From contig CM033110.1 of assembly GCA_019321725.1 (NCBI GenBank), forward strand, positions 8,735,278-8,799,277: a DNA stretch of 64,000 nt, in the 5' to 3' direction. Both the position numbers and the translations under genes were made by a program. Numbering within the stretch: the stretch's first letter is position 1; every line of letters begins with the position of its first letter. The stretch is from Paulownia fortunei (Eukaryota > Streptophyta > Magnoliopsida > Lamiales > Paulowniaceae). Positions 46,401 through 58,593 of this stretch are shown one piece after another. Below the pieces are notes generated by a model. That model did not search any database. It had not been told where the DNA came from and saw nothing but the letters and a program-made list of their open reading frames with translations.

Positions 46401-48830
46401 ACTAAAGAATGTATAAATAGTTAAAAATGAGGATTAAATAATTTTTATTGAGAATAACTAAAGAATATATAAGTATTTACAAATTTAAAATCTAATAAAA
46501 ATGAACCATATATTTGATACATAAATAATTAATATGGTTTGAATATTTCAAAAGTAAATATATGTTACTCCTTTTATAGTATTTAGTTGAAATATACAGT
46601 TAATTTAACTTTAGGATATTGGTCTAAGAATAATTAAAAATAATTTTTTAAATTAAAAAGTGTAATTATTAAAGAGGATAAATTAATTTTTTTTTAGAAT
46701 AACTAAAAAATATATAAATGATTAAACTGAGGATTAAAGTTTTTTATATAGGATAATAATAATATATAAGTATTAAAACTATAAATTTTAATAAAAATGC
46801 AATGTAAATTAGATGCAAAAATAAAATAATTTGTATTGAATATTTTAAAATTAAATATATTTTATTTCCTACATAGTATTTAGTTGAATATACAATTAAT
46901 TTAACTTTAGGATATATACCTAAAAATAATTTAAAAATAATTTTAAATTTACAAATGTAATTATTAAAGAAGATAAAATTAATTTCATTTAGAATAACTA
47001 AAGAATATACAAATATTTAAAAATGAGGATTAAACAGTTTTAATTTAAAATAACTAAAAAATGTACATGTATTTAGAAAATTAAAAATCTCACAAAAATG
47101 CAATGTAAATTGATGGAAAAATAAATAATATATTCAATATTTTAAAGTAAATATATTTTAATTCCTTACAAAGCATTTAGTTGAAATATATAGTTAATTT
47201 AACTGTAGAATATTGGTCTAACAAAATAAAAATACATTTCTAATTTTAAAAGTATAATTATTAAAGAGGATGAAATAATTTTTATTTAAAATAACCAAAG
47301 CAATATATAAATATTGAAAAATGAGGATTAAATAATTTTTTTAGAATAAAGAATACATACATATTTAAAAATGAGGATTAAATAGCTTTCATTTAGAATA
47401 ACTAAGGAATATATAGGTATTTAAAAATTTTAAAATCTCAAAAAAATGCAATGTAAATTAAATACAAAAATAAATAATATGTATTGAAGATTGTAAAAGT
47501 AAATATATTTTAGTAAGTATACTATTAGTTTTACTTTAGAATATTGGTTTAGAATAATTAAGAATATTTTAAAATACTTATAAAGTATAATTACTTAATA
47601 AAAATTAATTTAAAATAGTAAATTTTACTACAATAACTCAAGAATATAAATAATTTTGAGTAGAATAACTAAAAAATATATAAATATTTAAAAACTTTAG
47701 AATATTGATCTCAGAATAATAAAAAATATTTTAAAATATTCTAATTTCAATCGTATAATACTAAAGATTTTTCTATATTTTATAAAATTTAATTTAAAAC
47801 TATATATAAATATTTAAAAAGTTCAAATCTAAAAACAAATGCAATGCAAAATCAATATAAAATAAATAATATGTTTGAATATTTTGAAAGTAAATATAAT
47901 TTAATTCCTTACATAATATTGTTAAAAAATGATTAAATAAAAATAATAATTAAAATTTAAAAGTATAATTACTAACGATTTTTTGCGCAATAAAATGACT
48001 TTTAAATATAAATACAAAATTAAAACATAACTTTTAAATTGAGAGGAAGGGTAAGAGGAATACTTTGTCTCTTATTGTCTTCATATTTATATTTTTATAT
48101 TTTAATTTCTTAAATAGTATTAAATAATTTATATGTAGAATAGCTGAAGTATTTATTTTAAATTTAAAGATATTATTAGATTTTTTTATATTTTATGATA
48201 TTTAAATTAAAAGTATATACTAAATTTTGATAGCACAATAACTCAAAAATAAAATAATTAAAAAATTTAATAAAATTACAATGTAAATTAATTACAAAAA
48301 TAAATAATATGTATTGAGTATTTTAAAGTAAATATATTTTAATTAGCTAATATTTAGTTGAATATACAATTTATTTAATTTAGAATATTGGTCTTAGAAT
48401 AATAAAAAATATTTTAAACTATTAAAATTTAATTACTAATATTATTTTATATTTTATAAGACTTAATCTAAAAATATATACTAAATTTCACTTGTACAAT
48501 AACCCAAAAATATAAATATTTTTTAAAAAGTCAAAAATCTAATAAAAATTCACTATAAAATAAATACAAAAATAAATAATATGTATTAAATATTTTAAAA
48601 GAATAAAATTTAGTTCCTTACATAGTATTTAGTTGAATATACAATTTAACTTTAGAATATTGACCTAAGAATAACTAAAAATATTTTTTAAAATAAAAAG
48701 TACGATTAAATGAGATTAATAGAATAACTAAACACAAACAAAATTAAAAATAAAATAAATAATATGTATTCAATATTTTAAAAAATAAATCTAGATAAAA
48801 TAACTAATGTATATGTTTTAATTTTATATG
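43500..48830. repeat. AT-rich foldback array of ~290-bp units in head-to-head halves
   Basis: The left half (43500 to about 46190) contains about eight degenerate units. A marker, TTTACATTGCATTTTTATTAGATTTT, recurs near 43928, 44208, 44525, 44830, 45115, 45405, 45690 and 46050. The right half (about 46195-48830) holds the same unit in reverse complement, with AAAAATGCAATGTAAATT near 46200, 46500, 46795, 47095, 47445, 47840, 48270 and 48545. Together they form a palindrome of about 5.3 kb. No coding capacity. It resembles a foldback transposon with sub-repeated arms or an inverted AT-rich satellite. Confidence 0.75.
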
Positions 48831-49564
48831 AAAATAACATATCAAATATGAATTGGTTACATATTCATAATATGGAATAGATATCAATCTTTATTAATAT
48901 AATAATATAAAGTGTATATTGTATATATAAATAACTTATATAGTATACGGTAGTGTATATTGTATTTACAAATAATTTAGTATTTTGTATAATAAAATAA
49001 AATATGTTACTATCTTACTATTTGAAATTCTATAACTTTAATAGAATACATATTCTATTAAAATAATATATTTAATGTTTTTTTTATATTTAAATATTCA
49101 ATACATACATAATACATGTTTGAATACATTTTGGACATATATACATTAATAATATATTTAATACATATCTATTATATTATATTATATTTATATATGAAAG
49201 TACTTCAATATCTACTATAATAATATAATATATATTAAATCAAAATTATATTTAATAGTTTAATGTCACGTATATTTAATACATATAAATTATCTTATGT
49301 TCAATTACATATAATCGTATATTTGTATGTCTATGGGTGTGCCTACATAACTATATTTTTTACATATTTCACGTAAATATTAATGACACTACAAATAAAA
49401 TAAAATAGTAGATATATAATTAAAACACACGCACTCGCGCATACACAGGCACAGGCACACGCGCACACGCGTATTCCTCGATTCATTTCATCATATGTTT
49501 ACCATGTTTGGTATGAATAATAAATGATACGAATGAAAACAAATTAAACAAATGATACAAATAT
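48831..49564. other. AT-rich DNA with a CA-rich microsatellite
   Basis: Simple AT-rich sequence with many TATA repeats and no gene. A CA/CG-rich block lies at about 49428-49472 (ACACACGCACTCGCGCATAC and related). Confidence 0.8.
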
Positions 49565-51429
49565 TTAAGGAAAAAAGCTTGATTCTCTCGTCATTGAGTC
49601 ACAGCTGGGATCATCATGCTTTGTATGTGTTCGAATCTCAACATCGAGCCAACACCCCCCCCCCCCCCCCCCCAAAGCTGATATGTGGTGTGCATGATTG
49701 GACGAACACCTTCCATTAATGACACTCCCGCTCTTAGCAGTCTTAAATGAACCTCCATATTTTGTCACGTTTTTTTTACCAAGTGTTATAGCCAAATGAA
49801 AAATTCATAAGAACTACAGCAATATTAAGAATTAAATATCGATATTATTTACCCCAACCACACCTCCAACATTTTCATTGCCTTGTGCACATAATATCTA
49901 TTGGCATTGACATGAGACCTGAAAAACATGCAAAACATGAACAAGAAAGCTTTGGTCAAGCATTATATCTAAATTTATATAAAAAGGTACTACATACCCA
50001 TTTATTTTATCTTATTTCTTGATATCATACGGGATATAAAGTCAAAGGAAAAATACAGAACTTAAAAGAACAAAATACATAACAATTTATTGGTTAAATA
50101 TGTAAAGCTAAGAGGTCATAAAGAGACATTAGACAGCACAGTCAGTACTTACTAGGAAGAGTGTACTGAATTACTAACTTCACGGCAACCATAACAATTA
50201 TTGATTAAATTGTCACATTGAGGATGGGCTGAAATTCCTGAGGAATATAGTATATGAAGAAATCTAGAAGTCACAGGTATAGACTTCAGGCGTGATCTGC
50301 CAGTAATAGTAGTATAAAATTGTCTGTGGGATCTTTCAAGAGTAAAGTGATATCTCTGAGAAGAATCTCAGCATCATTCTGAGAGAACACGTCACTAGAA
50401 ACATGCAGTAATGGCACTGTACTGTGCTATTATGATTTGGTCAGTAACTTCACTTGTTTGTTTCCTTAAAAGAGCAAAACAAAATACCTGCCTCAGAATA
50501 AGTAGCTTTTTTCTTTTATGTGGCTACCTCACCAGAAGAAGAGTATTGTTACAGACCAAAAACAGCAAGCTCAATCAGAGGGAAGCAAGAAGACTACGAG
50601 ACCGGGCAACAAGAAAGAAGGGAAAGAAACGTAAAAACACAAAAATACACTGTTAGGAAGAAGGATGACAACTACATGCCAGCAGAAGAAATGTCAGATA
50701 GAAAGAGCATAGAAGTAGCAATTTTATAAGTGAATTCCGAGAAAGCAACTTATAGAAATTACAGCCACAACAGAAAGGTTATATTATTTGACTGGACATG
50801 TACATAATTGGATTTCAAAAACTAAAATAGAAGGCTATATAATAAGACAGTGAGTTCCCTACATTTAATGGCAAAAATGTGACTCCAGCAGCTTTTCTTC
50901 TTGCCCAGGAAACTGTACCATAACCTCCTGTGCGGGTTGATAAGAGCATAACTTAGATCAGGGGCGCATGAAAAACAACTTTCTTAGAATATATAAATCT
51001 CTAATAGTCACAACATGATACCTGAGCCCTCTTCTTCTACAATACTCAAAGTCAAGAAAAGGTTGTTGCTCAATGTGATTCTACTAAACAAGCATGCATC
51101 ATATTACTTTTGAAGTATATATTTATTGAAGCAAACATACCTATATATATAGTCAGACAAGAAATCTGAGATGCGAGCTTACGTTGGATATGGGAGGAAA
51201 CCCTTTTCCAATTCTCCATAAATGTTTCCCTCTTTTCTTTAGTATCCATGCTCCGGCCACAATTGAAAATCAGTAGTAAAAGAGGCCAAAAGGGAATAAG
51301 AGGCATGTCGCATAATTTTTACAGTATAGCAAAGACACATTAAATTTTAAAGAAGCATGTCACATAAATTTATATTACTACTATCTTATAACATTGAATA
51401 ATACAAAGTATACACATCAATTCCAAAAA
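49565..51429. other. Intergenic DNA with one possible exon
   Basis: No recognised gene. A 19-base C run lies at 49655-49673. On the minus strand about 51176-51260 encodes SMDTKEKRETFMENWKRVSS and ends at a GTAAGC donor-like site, so it may be a gene-derived exon, but I cannot name it. A 5' acceptor is not clear. Confidence 0.4.
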
Positions 51430-52337
51430 AAATTCATTATCACCTTCTCATTCAATCTCTTCCAACCTTCCTCAGTCAGAGCTGAGCCCCTGGTTCATTT
51501 TCATCTTTGACAAGTTGACTGGTCCTGCAAACCATCCAATTGACCACCATGACTTCTTTGTGTTTTGCAATTTTTGTTGGAATTCTGATCCTGTCGATTG
51601 CTCCACAAATTTATGGACCAACATCCTGTTTGAAGGCATGAATCTAGCGCCTACAAAAATAGAGGTCGAATCAGAAAGTAGTAAATCAATTACAGAGTAA
51701 ACGGGAAAGTAAATTTATTAACTATCAAACATACAATTGAATCATGTATAACCGATTATTAGAAGTTAATTGAAGACAAAAACAACCTGCTGCCAGCACT
51801 CCCAAAAAGATATTCTTGTCGGTAAAGAAAATTTTAAGAAAAAGAATATAAAGAACAAAGCGTGTTAGAAAGAAACTAGATACTCTCATGAAGCAAATTA
51901 GAAACCACACTACCTTGGTGTGTTAAAAGCTCCAAGGTGGTGGAAACTAAAGAAACATCATCATCATAAATGTTGATTGCCAAATTTAATTTGTCCATTA
52001 ACCCAAAAAAAAAAAGAGAAAAGAAAAGAAAACACACACACATGATAGCTACATTGCATAAGAAAAGTACACCCTCCCACCAAGTTCCACAAAAATGGCA
52101 TATCAAGCATATAGTTAACACCAACTCATCAAGTAACCGAGTCAAGTTATACCTCAACTGAAGAATGACTTCAATATCAAATTCCCGATCAAGTTCCTCT
52201 ATGTCTTCATTGTCATCAACAACAGCGCATCAACTACAGCACTGTCAAGATCTGATTGGAGCAGTGCCGCATAGACAGAGATGTATTTCTTACAAAATCT
52301 TGCACATCACAAGACTTGCTCCCACGACAATTTCCCA
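51430..52337 (-). pseudogene. VPS13-like gene fragment V4
   Basis: Inverted relative to V1 and V2. Block 1 starts at 52337 after a CCAG acceptor: GKLSWEQVL, stop, CARFCKKYISVYAALLQSD, then a short insertion of duplicated VVD codons that shifts the frame. Block 2 (about 51650-51540), after an intact CAG acceptor, reads MLVHKFVEQSTGSEFQQK and KKSWWSIGW, and runs directly into block 3 (GPVNLSKMKMN), ending in a stop near 51484. The intron between blocks 1 and 2 contains the same sequence as the introns of V1 and V2. Dead copy. Confidence 0.75.
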
Positions 52338-52345
52338 CTGGCAAT

Positions 52346-53104
52346 AAAGACAATATAAAAGGAGATAAGTATGTGACAGTTCAGAACAGTGAATATATAG
52401 AGAGGGGGGATAAGGAGAGAATACAACTCACGAACACCTGACGGCTGTGAGGGAAAGTTTCACAGCTAAAATGACAAGGTTTACATCAACTTTGAAAAAA
52501 GACATTCAAATCTAAAGCTAAAAACTCTAAAGAAAAGAGAGAGGAGAGAAAGAAGTCTTCCACCCTTTTAAAGGTGCTTTGGAAGGACAACCAACATTAG
52601 AACAAACCAAAAAACACATCCAATCCATAATTCAGGTGAGAACTCTTCCTCCTATTTTTAACTATAGGCTTTTGGCAACTATAATATATCTACTTTAATA
52701 ATTTTGTGGGCTCAAAAAGCTTATTCTGGTGAAAGCACCATGCATGCACCAGGGGGCTGTTAAATTTCCCAAATACTGCCATATCTACACACTTTTTCTC
52801 ATATCATTCAAACCACACCAAGACCTTTTAAAAACTACGAATAGTATACAGGAAAGTAATTATATAATAAACAAGTTCAAGAAACTGAGCTGCAAATGAT
52901 ATGCCAGAATGATCTTAGAGCTATAGCCATATTTAACTGTTCTTACTAGTATAAACCACTCCATTGATTTTAATCTAGTAGTTATGTAATATTTTTAGGT
53001 TAGTGAAAGGCCTAACATGGACACATCAGAAAATAGGAAGAGATAGAGGGGATGGGAGGAGTAACCCTACCTCTTTTATGTCAACAATTTTGCCTCTGAA
53101 TAAA
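52346..53104. other. Spacer between VPS13-like fragments V3 and V4
   Basis: Reverse complement of the V1-V2 spacer (2241-2960) for most of its length, without the long CT run. No other gene. Confidence 0.6.
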
Positions 53105-54225
53105 GTTTTACGCAACACTCATGATTATCACAAGATAAGCAGCAAGGCATTCTTGAGAGTCAATTAACTTTGATGCATTAAGTTTCATGTGAAGCTTCAA
53201 CGGAACATATGGCAAGTTCCCCTTGTCATTGGTCAACAATTGTTCATCGTCACCTTCCTTGTATCTAATAATATCATTCAATCTCTTCCAACCTTCCTCA
53301 GTCAGAGTCCCTGGTTCATTTTCATCTTTGCTAGGTTAACTGGTCCTGCAACAGTATGGCAATCACATATGTATGAGAAAATATGTTGAGCTCATTAAGA
53401 AGTTGGGAGAGTAGAAACTTCACTGCAACATAGACTTATTTACCATCCAATTGACAACCATGAATTCTTTGCTTTTTGCTTTTTTTGGGTAGAATTTTGA
53501 TCCCGCTGATTGCTCCACAAACTTATGGGCAACGAATTAATGTAGTGACTACAAATATAGAGGTCGAAAAGAAAGTAAACCAATTACAGAGTAAAATATT
53601 GCTAGTCACAAATTTAATTTATTAACTTCAGACATACAACTGAATCATGTATAACCAAATATTAGAAGTTAATTGAAGACAGAAAACAACCTGCTGCCAC
53701 CACTCCCAAAATGACTTCTTGTCGATAAAGAAAATTTTACGAAAAAGAAGACAAAAAACAAAGGGTGGAGGACCTCTGTAGAGAGAAACTAGATACTCTC
53801 TTGATAAGTGAAGAAGAAAATAGGTGTCTTTAAAAGCTCCCAGGTAGAGCAAACTAAAGAAACTCCATCATCATAAATGTTGATTCTCCAATGTAATTTG
53901 TCCATTCACCAAAAAAAAAAAAAAAAAAAAAAGAAAAAGAAAACACACACATAATTGCTACATTGCATAAAAAAAGTACATCCTCCCACCAAGTTCCACA
54001 AAAATGCCATATCAAGCATATACTTCACATCGGCTCATCAAGTAACGGAGTAAAGTTATACACCTCAACTGAAGAATGACTTCAATATCAAGTTCCAAGT
54101 TCCTCTATGTCTTCATTGTCATCAACTACAGCGCAGTCAAGATCTGATATGAGCAGTGCAGCATAGAGAGAGATGTATTTCTTAATCTTACATATCGCAA
54201 GACTTGCTCTCACAACACTTTTCCA
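53105..54225 (-). pseudogene. VPS13-like gene fragment V3
   Basis: Block 1 (54064-54225) begins after a TTTCAG acceptor and encodes KKYISLYAALLISDLDCAVV and DDNEDIEEL in one frame, with an upstream frameshift, and ends at a GTG donor position. Block 2 lies near 53455-53550. Block 3 (53105-53350) is the best preserved of the four copies: KDENEPGTLTEEGWKRLN, then RYKEGDDEQLLTNDKGNLP and VPLKLHMKLNASKLIDSQE. A poly-A run lies at 53910-53932. Introns retained, frames broken between blocks. Confidence 0.75.
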
Positions 54226-54599
54226 CTGAAATAAAGATAATATAGAGGAAGACAAGCACGTGACAAGTTCACAACAATATATCAGGGAAAGTTTCACCAC
54301 TCAAATGACAAGGTCTACTCCAACTTTAAGAAAAAAATAAAAAATTCTGAATTAAAGCTTAAACTCTGAAGAAAATAAAGAGAGAAAAGAAGTCAAAATC
54401 ATTAACTTCCACTTATGCATTCAATCGTTAAATAGAACTTAACACGGGAAGGGGTCAACAATGGTGTTCCACATATTTAAAGGTGCTTTAGAAGGACAAC
54501 TAGCATTAGACCAGTCCGAAAAATCACCTCGACGTCATGATTCAATAAGTAAATATCTATTAGACATATAAGCAGTCTTAAACCAGATATCACCAAAAC

Positions 54600-55065
54600 T
54601 TTTATCAATCTTTGTGAATGTTGTCGAACCTGAGGACATGAGAATCTGTCTTTCTCAATTCTCAAACACCTTCATGTGTTCATAATCCACCCATAAGAAA
54701 GCAACTGAAGTGCACTCTTTTGTTTGCTCATTTTGCATTCCAAACTTCATCTTTTGTATTGCTCAAATCCTCTTGAGTCATTCTTATCTCGGGCAGTATA
54801 CGAACTTCATAACCGCACCTACAACACAATCAGTAGTTTATCATTATTCACATTACAAATCTCAGACATGAGGACAGCCATACAACAATCTTATTTAAAA
54901 AGCAAAATCCAGAAAAAAGAACACAGAAAAAGAGCAAAGTGACCCGTACATGCTGAAGAACAAGTTTGGATTGTCGTTGCTGTAGTCAGACACAAAGTTG
55001 TTCTCCCATTTGAGTGTGGTAATATTTCTTGGAAGACGGTTCTTCATTGTTGGGATGTGGATGGT
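54600..55065 (-). pseudogene. PRP8 gene fragment (two exon remnants)
   Basis: PRP8 is the central protein of U5 snRNP in the spliceosome. Block 1 (54950-55065) starts after a TTACAG acceptor and encodes [20 protein letters not shown] and DNPNLFFSM. It ends at a GT donor, and block 2 (from 54818 after a TGTAG acceptor) continues in register with CGYEVRILPEIRMTQEDLSN. A frameshift then precedes NEQTKE and VAFLWVDYEHMKVFEN, followed by a stop and RQILMSSGSTTFTKI. Homology stops near 54600. PRP8 is over 2000 residues long, so this is a small internal fragment. The intron with intact splice sites shows DNA-level capture or duplication. Confidence 0.8.
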
Positions 55066-55071
55066 CTGTAA

Positions 55072-55822
55072 GATAGAGCTTAATAAATATATAAATATAT
55101 ATACTTCCGAGATTTGTGCCATTTTCTTCTATTTTTTTATTTTTTATTTTTGTTTTTCCTCCTGTCTTCTTTCTCTTTTTCTTTATTCTCTTTCCCCTTT
55201 TTTTTTTCCTTCTCCTTTTGTTCTCTTTTCTTTCTCCTCCCTCCCGAACCAATTCTTCTCTTCTTACCTTTAATTTATTCTTTTCTTTTCTGCTAACACC
55301 ATTTTCCAGCAAATATCACTTTCTTTCATTTTTATACCTATTACCATCAATTTCCACTACACACCTATTTGGTATTTTAACCAAATTAGGACCCAAATTA
55401 TTTGATGTTTCACTATTTTTAAAATACTTAAAATCCATTAACTAAGTAAATAATAGTTTCTCTTTCTACAATAGGACCAACAATTAAATAGTAATGTCCC
55501 TGACCAATATAATTCGATTGCTGAAACATAAAGAAAATAATAAGCCATCAATTATTCTTACACTATATATTATTTTAACTCCACTAAGTCTAATGTTTTA
55601 AAATATTATATCCAAACGCATTACCATTTTAACACAAAAATCAATGCAAAAATGAAGCAACACCTGAAAATATTGAAAATGAGAAAAGAAAATGAAAATG
55701 AAACCAAACGAGCCCTAAACAATACAGTAGGGATTTGCCAAGCACGGGAAGGGAGACTTTTCACCCATTAGGAATTAACCTCAGAAGTAACACCTCCTCA
55801 AATCTGTTGCAGAGTCCAAAAT
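55072..55822. other. Pyrimidine-rich spacer between PRP8 fragment and SWITCH2-like gene
   Basis: Includes a T/C-rich stretch (55125-55330) that generates spurious frames on both strands, and AT-rich sequence likely to contain the 3' UTR of the SWITCH2-like gene on minus. No gene seen. Confidence 0.6.
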
Positions 55823-58593
55823 CTATTGACGCTCTGCAGGAGGTTCTCCAAGTAATAACTTGTTTAATTCAAACTCCTCTATGCCCATGAACAGTGCAAG
55901 AAGGCTACACTGGTCACTTTTCCTTCTCTTGGATGAATCAGAAACTTCAGAATTCTCCTTCAGTCCAACTGCATCTGCATCTGATTTTTCTGTTTCTTCA
56001 GCAGGGGGAAGGGGACATGGCTGCTTCACATCTTCCTTCAAAGGCATGCTCGGTTTCCCCTCTACGAGGACCCCAGATCCAAAGTTAACAATGTCTTCAT
56101 TGCGATGAGCATAAACAACACCTGAAAGAAAAAAAAGAAGTTAATTTAGTTGAATAAACAGAAAAATAACCACACAGTTATATTTCTATACACTATTGAA
56201 ATTAAAGTATTCGCAGCATGCCTTATTAGATGACTCTATTTCAACCAAAACAATGAACTTACTCAGTGAGTCTGATTGCTGACCCAGCTATAGAAGGTAT
56301 GCCTAACTCATAAAATGTATCTTGTGAAAGAACAATAGCTCAACTAGCGAAACTACTCAAAAAAATTGGGAAGTAAGCAAACTCACCAAGATCTTCAAGC
56401 ATTGGATTCACTCTTGTCTTTCTCTTATCTTCAGGCTCATTACTTTCAGATTCTACATAATGCTTGGCAGCTATTTCTTTTTGGGCAAGATCAAAATAGA
56501 TTCCAAGTTCAGACGAGTCAAGCTTCGCACTATGATTGTGATTGTATTCTTTTCCTTGCTTTTCATGGAATTCTACGATCTCACTAGTGAAAAGCTCATT
56601 GGAAAGATCACGGAACAAATTGCAGATACCAAACAGCTCACCCTGAAACTCCTTGCAATCCTTTAAAAATCATTTGAAATGAGTGGAGATGATGAAATAC
56701 AAGTAGACAGAATTTTAAAACAAAGACAAACAGCTTCTTTACCTGTACACCTTCAAAATATCGCTTTTCCATTTTACCAGCAACAGCAATATTTGACAAC
56801 TGTTGCTTATATACCTGCCTCGTGTAGACAAGTTCCTCAAGAGAACCGGCTGCAAGAAGACGGAAAACAGTTACATGCCGCTTCTGACCAAAACGAAATG
56901 ACCGATCTTGCGCCTGCAAATCCTGAGCAGGATTCCAGTTTGGGTCAAATATTACTACCCGGTTTGCACTAACAAGATTTAGACCAAGCCCACCAGCTCG
57001 AGTAGAAATGAGGAACACCTGCAGTCAGAACTTCAGCGTTTCAATTTTATATAGCAAAAAGAATTATAACGCAAACTCCAGTTATGTTACCACAAATTGA
57101 CCTGTTTACTTGGACTTGAGTTAAAGTCATCCACGAGAGACTGACGCAGACTAGTTGGAGTGGAACCATCTAGTCTTGAGAAGCTATAACCTTTACGTAT
57201 AATAAACTTTTCAAGTATATCCAGCATCCTGCTAGAAAAGACATTCTTTAACAAGATATGCATATATGATACAAACCAACACCCTTCAACATACAAGTGC
57301 TTAGTGTACCCAAAAAAAAAGCAAAAAAAAAAAAAAGGAACAAATAATGCAGAGGGCAAATAAGAGAGCTATGAACCTCTGCCTTAAAATAGGCCAAAAA
57401 CAAACAAAAGAAAAGACAATGAGACAGCATTGCCTTTTCAGAGAGGAAGCAAGCCTCCATGATATGGGAGGCACTTTGCAGTGTGCTATATGACTTGTGG
57501 AGTTATGTCACAAGGACATTTTGAAACAAGAGAAGACAATGTGTTGGGAAGTCTGCATACCTCTGAGTTTTTACGACTCAAGAGATGACAACAAATTCGA
57601 GTATAAAAAAGAAGATCATATGAACAGGACAACGGTGATGTTTCCAGTCACAACATGTTAAAACAAATATGAGAGCGAGTTTAGTAACATCAAATCCTAT
57701 CAGGAAACCAAAACCATGGCCTCAAGCACAAAAGCTTAAATATTGGCAGTTATTCCATATTCCAGAATTCATGACTCAGACCCTGTATTCCCAAGTGAAT
57801 GCAATCAAACAGCATTCAAAGAGGAACAGCCAATATTACCCAACAATGAAGATAATCCTATCAACTACTACTGTAATTCAAGATTTCAAACTAAAAGTTT
57901 TCTTAAAGTTAGTTTTCCATTGACAGGTAGTGCAGTCTTGACAACTCTCCTTGATTTATCTTCCCTTTTTTCCAATACCTTTGGGACTGTGAAAAGAAAT
58001 AAAACCCTATTCAACGAACATGTAGAAGAAAAATAAAATTTGAGATTCAAGTCCTAATTAGATTATATAAAGTTAGCTTTAAACGGAACTCATTGAGTTC
58101 ACTCGTAGAGTGTGTCAGATACAAAAAATTTCTGCAAGATCAAATAATCCATGGTAGCTTTTTTTTTTTTTTTTTTTTTTCAATCTGTTTTTCCCCCTTT
58201 GACATTAACTTTGTCATCTACATTTGCATCCTGTTTATTGCAATTACAATAACCACACAAAATATACTAGACAGCAGAGAAACCTGAGTTCAACAAGTAG
58301 AATACACAGCTAAAGACAGACAAGTGTAGTATTCCGACATATTACCTCACTGAATAACTGAAGAGAAGAATCTTGTCACCCGTGGAAATCCAGGAGTGCA
58401 TCAATCTCTTCAAAGCTCTCATTTTTCCACAATGTCTAACATCACTAATGCCCATGAAACTGTCATTCTGGGCGCTACCTCCCACTATATCAATATCAGT
58501 ACCAAATACAGCAGAAGCAAATTCTGCATCCTTTCTTTGCTTATCTTTATCATCCTTCAAGTTAGGCTTGATAAGCTCCAGGTGATTGCTTAA
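55823..58593 (-). CDS. SWI2: SWITCH2-like SNF2 helicase, last five exons (5' part missing)
   Basis: C-terminal half of a plant SNF2-family ATPase of the SWITCH2/CHR9 group (ERCC6L2-like), expected to act in the nucleus in chromatin or DNA repair. Exons in transcription order: 58593-58346, 57228-57102, 57018-56743, 56660-56387, 56121-55823; 1224 nt in total, 407 aa plus TAG. All junctions have GT/AG and keep frame. Helicase C-terminal domain: DKILLFSYSVRMLDILEKF, SRLDGST, FLISTRAGGLGLNLVSANR (motif V) and QAQDRSFRFGQKRH (motif VI, arginine finger). After it come VYKQQLSNIAVAGKMEKRYF and a divergent acidic tail ending EPPAERQ. No stops or frameshifts. The N-terminal ATPase lobe should lie upstream (above 58593), but only intron-like DNA, an N gap and LTR-like sequence are seen, so the gene has a long intron, or it is truncated. 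Confidence 0.85.

Noticed and set aside
49565..49795. 76-codon Gly-rich frame on minus
   Set aside because: Its centre is the translated C19 run; no domain.
54986..55445. Several overlapping frames on both strands in the T/C-rich stretch
   Set aside because: Low-complexity pyrimidine tract gives Phe/Ser-rich or Lys/Arg-rich frames; the only real coding signal there is the PRP8 fragment at its left edge.
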